In this document: positions 17,858-25,974 of the stretch, piece after piece
How the letters are laid out: each line of letters begins with the position of its first letter
Numbering within the stretch: position 1 is the first letter of the stretch
Assembly (NCBI GenBank): GCA_036402075.1
Contig: DASWTP010000017.1
Span: 1 to 64,000, forward strand
Direction: 5' to 3'
Length of the DNA: 64,000 bases
Source: Chryseosolibacter sp036402075
Lineage (GTDB): Bacteria > Bacteroidota > Bacteroidia > Cytophagales > Cyclobacteriaceae
Notes under the pieces: generated by a model
What the model saw: only the letters and a program-made list of their open reading frames with translations
Databases searched by the model: none
What the model was told of the DNA's origin: nothing
Made by a program: the position numbers and the translations under genes

Positions 17858-20791
17858 TTAGAACTCTACGTTGATACCGAAAGTAATTGTTCTTGCTTGT
17901 GGATACGTCCCATAGTCAACACCCAGCTCGGTAGCGCTTCTTCCGAAGGCGTTCACTTCAGGGTCGAATCCTGAGTAATCAGTGAAAGTCAACAGGTTTT
18001 GTCCGGTGGTGTAAAGTGACAACTTGTTGATGCCAGCCTTCTGGAGGAAATCAGGCGAGAAGTTGTACGACAGCGTAATCGCCTTCAAGCGAAGGTATGA
18101 TCCGCTTTCAACAAAGCGTGTTGAGTTTCTCACGTTGTTGATGTTACCTGCACGTGGTATATCGGTGTCTGTGTTCTCCGGAGTCCATCGGTTAAGCACA
18201 GCAGTTGATTGATTTTTGCTATCAAACATTCCTTCAAGGTCAACACGTGTTGCATTGTAGATGTCGTTTCCGACACTACCCTGGAAGAAAATGTTGAGGT
18301 CAAAACGTTTGTACGAAAGATTGTTTGTTAAGCCGTATACGAAGTCAGGCTGAGCGCTTCCGATAACTCGCCTGTCATCAGGATCGAGGGTTCCGTTGCC
18401 GTTGAAGTCGGTAAACTTCAGGTCACCGGTTGCCGGATCAACACCCTCGGAAACATATCCAAAGAATGAACCGAGCGGCAATCCTTCGCGCACAATGGCT
18501 ACATCCTGGTTGTTGCTGTAAATGCGGCCGTAGTAGTAGACATCAGTAAATTTCAGGTCAGTCACTTTGTTTCGGTTGAACGAAATGTTAAAATCTGTGT
18601 TCCAGCGGAACGCTTCCTTGTCAACATTGATGCTCGAGATGTTCAACTCGACACCCTTGTTTTCAATAGCGCCTGCGTTGGTCTGAATGCTGGTGATATC
18701 ACCGGCACCTGAACCCAGCTGGACATCGAGCAGAAGGTCGTCTGTCTTTTTCACATAGGCGTCAAACGTAAAGTTCAAGCGCGACTCCAATACTGAAAGA
18801 TCGATACCGATGTTCGTCTGTGTTGTCGTTTCCCACTTCAGGTCAGGGTTACCGTACGACACTTGCTGCGTTGCAGGACCAGTCAACGGAGTTGTCGGAG
18901 GTCTTCTGACGTAGTTGATCAATCCGTATTGAGCATAGTTTGAAATGCCTTCCTGGTTTCCGTTAACACCATAGCCGACCCGCAGCTTCAAATCATCGAT
19001 CGCAGTTATGTTTTCCATAAATGATTCGGATGAAACTCTCCAGCCCGCTGAGAACGAAGGCATCGTCCCCCACTTGTTGGCAAGTTTCGATGAACCATCT
19101 CTGCGGACACTGGCCGTAAGCAAATAGCGACCGTCAAAATCATAAGTTGCACGACCGAACACGGAAGCAAGAGACCACTCCTGGCTTCCGGTGCTACCGT
19201 AGATCGTGTTCGCTGCATTAATTGTTCTCACCGATACGTCAGCCGGAAAGTCGTTCCCGGAAAGGAAAGAGTTGTCGCTCTGGTGTTCCTGAACACTTGT
19301 TCCGGCAAGCACCGAGAAATTATTCTTTCCAACCGTTTTAGCATACGTCAGCGTGTTTTCCCACAACCATGTGGTCGAGTTTGTCTTGTCAGACTGGCCC
19401 ACGCCATTTTGCTGGCGCCCGTAAACCGTTCTAACCGGATCGAGGTAGTAGTCCCACTGGTGAACGTTCAAGTCGATACCGAGATTCGTTTTGAAAGTCA
19501 GTCCTTCCATGAATTTAACTTCACCGGTCACGTTTCCAAACAGACGATTGTCCGTTACTTCCTGGTCGGGGCCTTCCATGTAGGCAACGGGGTTTTCCCA
19601 TGACGGCTGGAAGGGATTCGGTGCAAACTGACCACTTCCATCCGGATTATAGATTTCAAGGAATGGAGGGGTATTCAGCGCGCTCATAATCACGCCACCA
19701 CGACCTGAGCTCAGGTTGTCAGGCGTGTCTTTGGTCTTCGAACGCAAGTAATTCAGGCTTGTTCCGATTTTCAACCAGTCTTTCACATCGTTGTCGAGGT
19801 TCATTCGAACAGAGTAACGATCGAAGCTGGCGGGTCTCACAATACCATCGTTTTTCAAATAGTTTCCAGACACCATGTAGCGCGATGTTTCCGATCCTCC
19901 GGCAAATGAAAGCTGGTAGCTCTGGATCTTACCCGTACCGAATACTTCGTCATTCCAATTGGCGTTGCGAGTGATGCTGGGATCAACGGTACCTGGGCCG
20001 ATTACCTCTTCCATGAGGTCTCGGTACTGGGCAGTATTCAATACATCAATCGTTTTTCTCAAGTTCTGAAAGCCTGTGTAAGCGTTCAGGCTGATTGAAG
20101 GCTCATTTGCTTTGCCTCTTTTAGTTGTGATGAGCACAACACCGTTGGCAGCACGGGCACCATAGATGGAAGCCGATGCCGCATCTTTCAACACACTCAT
20201 CGAGGCAATGTCGCTTGGGTTCAATCCCCGAATGTCAGTGGTGGGCACGCCATCCACAACATAAAGCGGTTCGTTGCCTGCGAGTACTGACGTTGCTCCG
20301 CGCACACGCACTGAGATGTCGCCACCGGGCTTACCTGATGGTGACACAACCTGAACACCTGCTGCCTTCCCCTGCAATGCTTCTGCTGCAGACACCATCG
20401 GACGATCAGCGATTGCGCTTTCATCAACCGTTACAACGGCTGTTGTGATGTCTTTACGTCTTTGCGTTCCGTATCCTACAACAACCACTTGCTCAAGTGT
20501 TGTTACGTCATCCTCCATCGTTACGTCCACTGTCGTGCGGCCATCAATGGTAGCCTCAACAGGTTTGTAACCAATGAATGAAAATACCAACGTGCCTTTC
20601 GTTGCACTCAACGAATAGTTACCATCAGAATCTGTAATGGTTCCTTGATTCGTTCCTTTCACCAGCACGTTTACGCCCGGGAGCGTCTCGCCTGTTGAGG
20701 TCGTTACCTTACCGCTTACACCGGTCTGTGCCCACGCGTTCAGCGAGGTACAAAGCAGTGCAGCCAGCACGATTCGTAATATGTTTCTCAT
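17858..20791 (-). CDS. susC: SusC/RagA-family TonB-linked outer-membrane transporter
   Basis: TonB-dependent channel that imports oligosaccharides captured by SusD. The 977-residue protein has a signal peptide (ending NAWAQ), an N-terminal carboxypeptidase-like regulatory domain (about 25-100, GVNVLVKGTNQG and FSFIGY), a TonB-box-like EQVVVVGYGTQ near 105, a plug domain with YVVDGVPTTDI and SIYGARAANGVVLITTKRG, and a C-terminal beta-barrel. No extra N-terminal signalling (STN) domain is seen, so control is unlikely to be by a FecR/ECF relay. The likely regulator is the receptor encoded upstream. Confidence 0.95.
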   Translation of the reverse strand: MRNILRIVLAALLCTSLNAWAQTGVSGKVTTSTGETLPGVNVLVKGTNQGTITDSDGNYSLSATKGTLVFSFIGYKPVEATIDGRTTVDVTMEDDVTTLEQVVVVGYGTQRRKDITTAVVTVDESAIADRPMVSAAEALQGKAAGVQVVSPSGKPGGDISVRVRGATSVLAGNEPLYVVDGVPTTDIRGLNPSDIASMSVLKDAASASIYGARAANGVVLITTKRGKANEPSISLNAYTGFQNLRKTIDVLNTAQYRDLMEEVIGPGTVDPSITRNANWNDEVFGTGKIQSYQLSFAGGSETSRYMVSGNYLKNDGIVRPASFDRYSVRMNLDNDVKDWLKIGTSLNYLRSKTKDTPDNLSSGRGGVIMSALNTPPFLEIYNPDGSGQFAPNPFQPSWENPVAYMEGPDQEVTDNRLFGNVTGEVKFMEGLTFKTNLGIDLNVHQWDYYLDPVRTVYGRQQNGVGQSDKTNSTTWLWENTLTYAKTVGKNNFSVLAGTSVQEHQSDNSFLSGNDFPADVSVRTINAANTIYGSTGSQEWSLASVFGRATYDFDGRYLLTASVRRDGSSKLANKWGTMPSFSAGWRVSSESFMENITAIDDLKLRVGYGVNGNQEGISNYAQYGLINYVRRPPTTPLTGPATQQVSYGNPDLKWETTTQTNIGIDLSVLESRLNFTFDAYVKKTDDLLLDVQLGSGAGDITSIQTNAGAIENKGVELNISSINVDKEAFRWNTDFNISFNRNKVTDLKFTDVYYYGRIYSNNQDVAIVREGLPLGSFFGYVSEGVDPATGDLKFTDFNGNGTLDPDDRRVIGSAQPDFVYGLTNNLSYKRFDLNIFFQGSVGNDIYNATRVDLEGMFDSKNQSTAVLNRWTPENTDTDIPRAGNINNVRNSTRFVESGSYLRLKAITLSYNFSPDFLQKAGINKLSLYTTGQNLLTFTDYSGFDPEVNAFGRSATELGVDYGTYPQARTITFGINVEF

Positions 20792-21149
20792 ACGTTACTA
20801 TTAGATTAATTGAATGCTCAAATATTGAAACGATCGCGTTCATACACAACCTAAGTATTTGACCTATAAGTACTTGTAGATTTTGATACGCTTCAATCAC
20901 AAGCTTATGCAACAGGTTAACTGCTCAGTATCAGGGTGATGCTGTTTAGGTATAAAGAAGCGCTGATACGCCTTATTTCTAACGATCGGCACGGAAACCG
21001 CAATCGTAAGAAATAGAGCGTTAAGCAGTTATAAACTTCAGGGTCGATAAAAAAAAATTTAAAAAATGTTTTCAGTGGCGTAACGTGGTGATCAATCGTT
21101 ACTTATATGATGTGACAAAACCTTGTGGCGCAGTTTTCGATGCCTTTAA
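20792..21149. promoter_or_regulatory. susC upstream control region
   Basis: A 358-base gene-free region. Three structures stand out. First, an inverted repeat with 13-base arms (20974-20986 and 21003-21015, one mismatch) encloses a small CGG-AAA-CCG hairpin. Second, GTAACG/CGTTAC at 21080-21102 is followed on the minus strand by T-rich sequence and could end the receptor transcript. Third, the short word CGTTA(C/G) recurs, including at 20793-20798 just before the susC start. These are candidate operator sites; no exact TAnnTTTG box was found for susC. Confidence 0.45.
20974..21015. repeat. 13-bp inverted repeat upstream of susC
   Basis: Left arm TATTTCTAACGAT and right arm ATCGTAAGAAATA pair at 12 of 13 positions across a 16-base spacer. 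It lies about 185 bases before susC. No T-run follows on either strand, which argues against a terminator and leaves a protein-binding site or RNA structure as options. Confidence 0.5.
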
Positions 21150-23081
21150 TCAATCATTTTGATTGTCCTCATGCACTACATTTGAAAGAAGAATCGAGTC
21201 CCACCCTTCCCGTACGCTCCGGTTTTTATGTTTCTCTTTCATTGCTTTCTTAATCTTCGAACTGTAACTCCAGCAGGTACTTTGACGAATATTGAGAATT
21301 TGAGAAAGCTTATGCGATGAAATATTTCCTTTTGACGAGTACACCAGGAAGATCATGTAAAAGGCTTTGTTGATTGGCAAGCGTGAATTCTGGAGCAACG
21401 TGTAAGCCGTGACCGATTCGTCATATCCACACCGCGAGCACCTTCGGCTGTATGGGCTCCTGCCCTCACCGAAATTTTTGCTACTGCATTTTGAGCAGGC
21501 AAAACCATCATGCCACTTAATGTTGGCCAGGAATTTCAGGCAGCTGTCATCATCGGGATACATCAAACTAAATTCTTCGAAGTCGACATCCCGGGAAAGA
21601 ATGCGTGCCTCAGTGACATGCTCCACATCGTGCTTCAGCTGAAGATTGTCCTGCGATAGCAGTGCATTCATTGCGGCAATCTCTTCAGCCTGGCGCGCCA
21701 GCTTTTGGTTCGCCTGGGATAGTTGAAAATTCTGTTGTTGAATTTGTTCAGACTTTAAGGTCAATTCGCGTGTCTTGATTTTCACCTGCTCTTCGAGTTG
21801 AAAATTCAGGTTGTCTTTCAAGCGCTGGTTTATTTGAAGCTGCTCGATTGTTTTCTGCTGAGCAATTTCGGTATCAAGCCGGAACACTTTTATTTTATCG
21901 CTGATAGCAAACGAGAGAAACATCATCTCCATAATGAAGCTGAACCCGAGGCTGTAATGGGTCAGGTCACCCAGCGGGAGCCAGTTAATCTGGAGGTATT
22001 GAATAGCCTTGATAAGGATACCCAGAAACAAGAATGAGTACCCCACTACCATAAAACGTGCTGGCCGGTAGCCTTTTCTTAAACAATAGATTCCTGCAAA
22101 GAACGCAGCACCGAAGGGAATTACTTCGATGAAGCGTACGTAGAACCAGGACGGGAAAACGGTCAGGCTAATCACGAGGAAAAGGGCGCGAAAGACCAGC
22201 GCACCCAACAGAACCCATTGCAGCCAGTGGTGTTGTTTCTTAAGATTTAAGAGCGAGCCGGCAAAAAACAATGAAGCCGTAGATGCGAGGAAAAGAGAAA
22301 AACCGGTTGCATACTGATTCCATCCTACGGAGTCAGGCCACAAATACTGAAAAGCAATTCCGTCTGCACTCATCTCGTAAAGGCCGATACCCAGGAGATA
22401 AAGTATATAATACAGGTATTGCCGCTCGCGGACCGCTGCAAACATCAGCAGATTATAGAAGCAAAAGACGAGAATCATCCCGTAGAACACTCCGAAGAAA
22501 AAATATTCGTCAAGGGCATAGTTGAAAAAGTAGTCGGTTGCCCGAAGCACGACAAGGATGTTTGCCTGCTGCCGTGATTTTAGCCGAAAGTAATAGGTAT
22601 AGTCTCCTTCCGGGTGGTCAGGGAGGTGAACCAGGAAGTTTTTGTGCTGAAGAATGCGTTCGTGAAACGGGAACTGATCACCAATGAGGTATTTTTCATA
22701 GCTGCCGTTGCCATCAGGGTAATAAAAATCAATTTGATCAATCGTCTGGTCGAAGAACTCGAGCTGCCACTCTTTCTGGGTTTGAGCAGGGTGATGAATT
22801 TTAATGCGATACCAGTAAAATGATTCGCGGTCATAATTCTCCGGGCTAAAGGTTTCGCTCACCACGAAACGGTTATTGAATACCCCGGTCGTTACCTGCT
22901 CCAGGGAGATAGATCCTGTAGCGTCTTCGAGATACTCGATTTCGGAAAAGGAAAAAATGTATTGCGGAACGCTGTCGCGAATTGCAACGAGTTTTTGGGC
23001 ATGCAAAATATTTGCAGGGCCTGCGAAGAGCGCTAGAAAGACTAAAAATACCTGAATTTGCTTCACCCGCTGAGAGTTCAC
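21150..23081 (-). CDS. 7TM-DISM membrane receptor fused to IS1595-type zinc ribbon/helical domain
   Basis: A 643-residue protein of unusual design. A signal peptide (ending ILHAQ) leads to an extracellular 7TMR-DISM ligand-binding domain (about 35-180) and seven membrane helices (about 190-400). A Gln-rich coiled coil follows (about 400-480), then a cytoplasmic tail (about 500-620). That tail reads like the N-terminus of IS1595/ISXO2 transposases: CLKFLANIKWHDGFAC, zinc cysteines 529, 532, 548 and 551, then SVTAYTLLQNSRLP and a helix-turn-helix-like segment near 586-613. The DDE catalytic domain is absent and the frame is unbroken. Start is GTG 23081, just after a TACTTTTG box. It lies upstream of and parallel to susC. 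I infer a membrane-bound transcription regulator of the glycan genes; the function is not proven. Confidence 0.82.
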   Translation of the reverse strand: MNSQRVKQIQVFLVFLALFAGPANILHAQKLVAIRDSVPQYIFSFSEIEYLEDATGSISLEQVTTGVFNNRFVVSETFSPENYDRESFYWYRIKIHHPAQTQKEWQLEFFDQTIDQIDFYYPDGNGSYEKYLIGDQFPFHERILQHKNFLVHLPDHPEGDYTYYFRLKSRQQANILVVLRATDYFFNYALDEYFFFGVFYGMILVFCFYNLLMFAAVRERQYLYYILYLLGIGLYEMSADGIAFQYLWPDSVGWNQYATGFSLFLASTASLFFAGSLLNLKKQHHWLQWVLLGALVFRALFLVISLTVFPSWFYVRFIEVIPFGAAFFAGIYCLRKGYRPARFMVVGYSFLFLGILIKAIQYLQINWLPLGDLTHYSLGFSFIMEMMFLSFAISDKIKVFRLDTEIAQQKTIEQLQINQRLKDNLNFQLEEQVKIKTRELTLKSEQIQQQNFQLSQANQKLARQAEEIAAMNALLSQDNLQLKHDVEHVTEARILSRDVDFEEFSLMYPDDDSCLKFLANIKWHDGFACSKCSSKNFGEGRSPYSRRCSRCGYDESVTAYTLLQNSRLPINKAFYMIFLVYSSKGNISSHKLSQILNIRQSTCWSYSSKIKKAMKEKHKNRSVREGWDSILLSNVVHEDNQND

Positions 23082-23093
23082 GTTTCAACACCG

Positions 23094-23101
23094 CAAAAGT
23101 A
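23094..23101 (-). promoter_or_regulatory. Putative -7 box of the receptor gene
   Basis: On the minus strand TACTTTTG fits TAnnTTTG and lies 12 bases before the GTG start at 23081, predicting a very short 5' leader. Support is by consensus and position only. Confidence 0.45.
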
Positions 23102-23155
23102 CATTTTGCTCCCGTCAAACGTGAATCTTTTCTGCCAACCACTTAGATAGATCGA

Positions 23156-23932
23156 CTATCGCTTGGCTTTTCCCTTTTCACGCTGCAACTGGAAGAGTTG
23201 AAGCGCCAGTTGATCGACCAGTGATGAATTTCCTTCAATTTCCGGGAATTGACTAGAGAAGTATGCTTTTGCGGCCCACACCTCCAGGATGTCATCGGTA
23301 TTGACAGAATAGGGTTCAAAAGAACGATTGTCCGATACCAGCAGGAGCTTTCCCTGCTGATCAGCAAAATTGAACACGCGCTTGAAAACAATCCCGTCCT
23401 GTTTTGTGACCAGCACATACAGCTTTCCGTTCTTAATGCTCTCGACATTTTCAACGTACTCCCCGAAAATCACGCTGCCGGGCATAATGGGCAACATGGA
23501 CTCCCCTTTGATCTCAAAAGCCCGATGCGTCTTATTTTTCGGAAGCATTGGCAAACTTATCTTCGGAAGATCTTTCACGAATTCCGGGTCCTGAAATCCG
23601 GATGTGTATCCAGCGTAAGCCTTCTGCGGCACCAGCTCAACGTTCTCTTTATTATTTGAGTCGACCGTAATAGCGAGGACCTCCTTGCCACGCGAAGCTT
23701 TGGACTTCCATTCTTTTTGCGGCAGCGTGCTGAGATCGCTGTTAATAAGGTGATCGAGGCTCACGGAAAAAATCCTGGAGATTTCCATCAGGCACGACAC
23801 CGGAGGAGTGGATCGCTCTTCTTCGTAAGCGCCAACCGCAGCTTGTTTAAGTCCAAGTTTCTCGGCTAGCTGTTTCTGAGTAAAGCCTCCTTGAACGCGC
23901 AGGAATTTCAGGTTTTTATTGACGGTTGCCAT
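23156..23932 (-). CDS. XRE-type LexA-like repressor with S24 autoprotease domain
   Basis: Predicted damage-responsive repressor. From ATG 23932 (258 residues; the frame is open to 24016 without a better start) it has an XRE helix-turn-helix (about 5-65, FTQKQLAEKLGLKQAAVGAYE) and a LexA/UmuD-like S24 domain. Candidate self-cleavage bond Ala107-Gly108 (QKAYAGYTSG), nucleophile Ser145 (IKGESMLPIM) and Lys184 (VFKRVF) are spaced 38 and 39 residues apart, close to the 35 and 37 in E. coli LexA. It is divergent from dinB and shares a 177-base intergenic region with two matching palindromes. The HTH is not of LexA winged type, so its operator should differ from classical SOS boxes. Confidence 0.88.
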   Translation of the reverse strand: MATVNKNLKFLRVQGGFTQKQLAEKLGLKQAAVGAYEEERSTPPVSCLMEISRIFSVSLDHLINSDLSTLPQKEWKSKASRGKEVLAITVDSNNKENVELVPQKAYAGYTSGFQDPEFVKDLPKISLPMLPKNKTHRAFEIKGESMLPIMPGSVIFGEYVENVESIKNGKLYVLVTKQDGIVFKRVFNFADQQGKLLLVSDNRSFEPYSVNTDDILEVWAAKAYFSSQFPEIEGNSSLVDQLALQLFQLQREKGKAKR

Positions 23933-24049
23933 GAACTGGTTTTTTGGTTTCACAATAGAATTACCCTGTGAAGTCCCGCAATATACTGCGGAACCGTCAC
24001 CAGTGTAATTTTTCAACTATAAACGTTGCTATGGCAAACAACGCTGTAA

Positions 24050-24066
24050 AACTAAAATTTTTAGTT
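24050..24066. promoter_or_regulatory. Operator-like palindrome 1 (AACTAA-N5-TTAGTT)
   Basis: A perfect 17-base palindrome around a central T: arms AACTAAAA and TTTTAGTT. The core AACTAA-N5-TTAGTT is identical in layout to the copy at 24083-24099, and the two copies start exactly 33 bases apart, about three helical turns. They lie between the S24 regulator and dinB. Confidence 0.65.
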
Positions 24067-24081
24067 CATATTTGCAACACG

Positions 24082-24100
24082 TAACTAATTATTTTAGTTA
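24082..24100. promoter_or_regulatory. Operator-like palindrome 2 (AACTAA-N5-TTAGTT)
   Basis: TAACTAA (24082-24088) and TTAGTTA (24094-24100) flank five bases. It ends nine bases before the dinB GTG start, so a bound protein would block transcription or initiation of dinB. Paired with palindrome 1 it is the likely site of the neighbouring repressor. Confidence 0.65.
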
Positions 24101-24109
24101 ATTAGCACC

Positions 24110-25303
24110 GTGGAGCGAAACATCATACATCTCGACCTGGATGCGTTTTTTGTAGCAGTGGAGTGCCGGAAGAATCCGAAGCTCAAGGGAAAACCTTTGA
24201 TTATTGGCGGGAGCAGCAGACGCGGGGTCGTTGCTGCGTGCAGTTATGAAAGTCGGAAATTCGGGGTTCACTCGGCCATGCCAATGTACCTGGCGCTTCA
24301 ATTGTGTCCTGAGGCGAAGGTGATCTCAGGGGATATGGAAGCTTATAGCCAGGCCTCACACGATGTGACCCAGATCATAGAAGAGCAGGCTCCTGCATTT
24401 GAAAAATCATCGATTGACGAATTCTATATAGATGCCAGCGGAATGGATCGCTACTTCGGAGCTTTTAAATGGGCCGTGGAACTGCGAAAGAAGATTGTAA
24501 AAGAAAGTCACTTGCCAATTTCGCTGGGCATGTCTGTGAACAAACTCGTTTCCAAGGTTGCGACAGGTGAATTCAAACCGAACGCAGAGAAACTCATTCC
24601 TGCGGGCACGGAAAAAGATTTTCTGGGTCCGCTCTCGGTTGAAAAGATCCCCATGATTGGAAAACAAACATCATCATTCCTCTATGATATGGGGGTGCGC
24701 ACCGTTCAGACCCTTCGTGAAATGCCACAACAATTCCTGGTCAGCGCATTTGGTAAAAACGGCATCTCACTTTGGAATAAGGCGCACGGAATCGACTCCT
24801 CTCCCGTTGTTTCCTACTCCGAGCAAAAATCAATTTCCACCGAGTGCACCTTTGAAAGTGATACCATCGATGTAAAACGTCTGAAGAATATCCTGATCGC
24901 CATGGTGGAAAAAGTCGCGTTCACACTCCGCGAGCAGAAAAAACTCGCATCGTGTGTCACTGTAAAAATCAGGTATGCCAACTTTGATACGGAGACCAAA
25001 CAAATTCACATTCCGTATTCATCATCCGATCACGCAATCTTGAAAGTAGTGACGGCTCTTTTCGACAAGCTATACAATAGAAGGATGCTCATCCGACTAG
25101 TAGGCGTGCGTTTGAGTGGATTAGTTCATGGAAACCATCAGATCAGTTTGTTCGATGACACGGCTGAGCATATTAATCTCTACCAGGCAATAGATCATAT
25201 AAAACATAAATACGGTGCAGAAAAAATTATCCGGTCAAACACGATCGATGTGAATAAGCGAGTTCGAATGGAGTTGAATATGTTTAAGGGAAACCTAAAA
25301 TAA
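24110..25303 (+). CDS. dinB: DNA polymerase IV (Y-family translesion polymerase)
   Basis: Error-prone polymerase that copies damaged templates. The 397-residue protein starts with GTG at 24110 and shows the Y-family catalytic signatures IIHLDLDAFFVAVE (residues 4-17) and SSIDEFYIDASG near 102, the palm/finger/thumb body with helix-hairpin-helix, the little-finger domain, and a clamp-binding motif QISLFDD near 344. It heads a run of same-strand genes (REP-type transposase, 2H phosphoesterase, recQ, dnaE) and lies behind two operator-like palindromes. Confidence 0.95.
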   Translation: MERNIIHLDLDAFFVAVECRKNPKLKGKPLIIGGSSRRGVVAACSYESRKFGVHSAMPMYLALQLCPEAKVISGDMEAYSQASHDVTQIIEEQAPAFEKSSIDEFYIDASGMDRYFGAFKWAVELRKKIVKESHLPISLGMSVNKLVSKVATGEFKPNAEKLIPAGTEKDFLGPLSVEKIPMIGKQTSSFLYDMGVRTVQTLREMPQQFLVSAFGKNGISLWNKAHGIDSSPVVSYSEQKSISTECTFESDTIDVKRLKNILIAMVEKVAFTLREQKKLASCVTVKIRYANFDTETKQIHIPYSSSDHAILKVVTALFDKLYNRRMLIRLVGVRLSGLVHGNHQISLFDDTAEHINLYQAIDHIKHKYGAEKIIRSNTIDVNKRVRMELNMFKGNLK

Positions 25304-25338
25304 ACCTAAGTCTTAAAATACCCCTGAAAAGACATCAT

Positions 25339-25917
25339 ATGGAACGTTATCAAAATAAATATCGAACCGAATCCAGTCGATTGCAAGACCGGGACCGTTC
25401 AGCACCCGCCTGGTATTATGTGACAATTTGCACGGACCAACGGAGGTATTATTTTGGCGACTTGTCTGAAGGTGATTCGTGCGTTCGCCTTACTACACTG
25501 GGACGAGTTGCAGATGAATTCTTCATACAGATTCCGGACCATTTCCCTTTCGTGACAATCAAAGCGCATGTAATTATGCCTAACCATGTTCACGGGTTAA
25601 TGAGGGTTGATGGACCGGCATTTTCAGAGAAAAAGACGAATTCATTTGGTTCACAATCAAAAGATTTCGCTTCAGCAGTGCGTGGTTTCAAAGGCGCGGT
25701 TCAAACATTCGCAACACTGAATCGAATGCCGTTTAAATGGCAACCATCGTACCATTGCAATGTTGTTAAATCGGAGAAACGCGTTGAAATCATTTCAAAT
25801 CATATAAAATCCAATCCCGCAAAATGGATTGAAAAAATGAAAACATATAAAACATTGAAGGCGCGGGAACGGTTTGGTGCAGAGACACATGATTATGCGG
25901 TCTATGGAGATATGTGA
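25339..25917 (+). CDS. REP-associated tyrosine transposase-like protein (Y1 HUH family)
   Basis: A 192-residue single-domain nuclease of the IS200/REP-type family. The HUH metal site is His83-Val-His85 in MPNHVHGLM and the likely catalytic tyrosine is Tyr138 (WQPSYHC), so the active site appears intact. The N-terminal YYVTICTDQRRYYFG is typical of the group. No second transposon gene and no clear terminal hairpins were found; only a faint inverted match (AATACCCC before, GGGGTGTATT after) flanks it. It sits between dinB and a 2H phosphoesterase within a same-strand gene run, which suggests either a recent insertion or domestication. Confidence 0.85.
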   Translation: MERYQNKYRTESSRLQDRDRSAPAWYYVTICTDQRRYYFGDLSEGDSCVRLTTLGRVADEFFIQIPDHFPFVTIKAHVIMPNHVHGLMRVDGPAFSEKKTNSFGSQSKDFASAVRGFKGAVQTFATLNRMPFKWQPSYHCNVVKSEKRVEIISNHIKSNPAKWIEKMKTYKTLKARERFGAETHDYAVYGDM

Positions 25918-25974
25918 CACAAATTGACGGGTACAATTAATTAATTGCCCATGTATTAAAAATCGGGGTGTATT

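Noticed and set aside
18240..18260. CAACACGTGTTG palindrome as a parS-like site
   Set aside because: It lies inside the susC coding sequence and lacks the TTCAC/GTGAA core of parS.
21150..21700. Transposase remnant inserted into the receptor gene
   Set aside because: The frame is continuous, the zinc cysteines are intact, and the join falls after a coiled coil; no inverted repeats or DDE remnants flank it. A fusion protein is the simpler reading.
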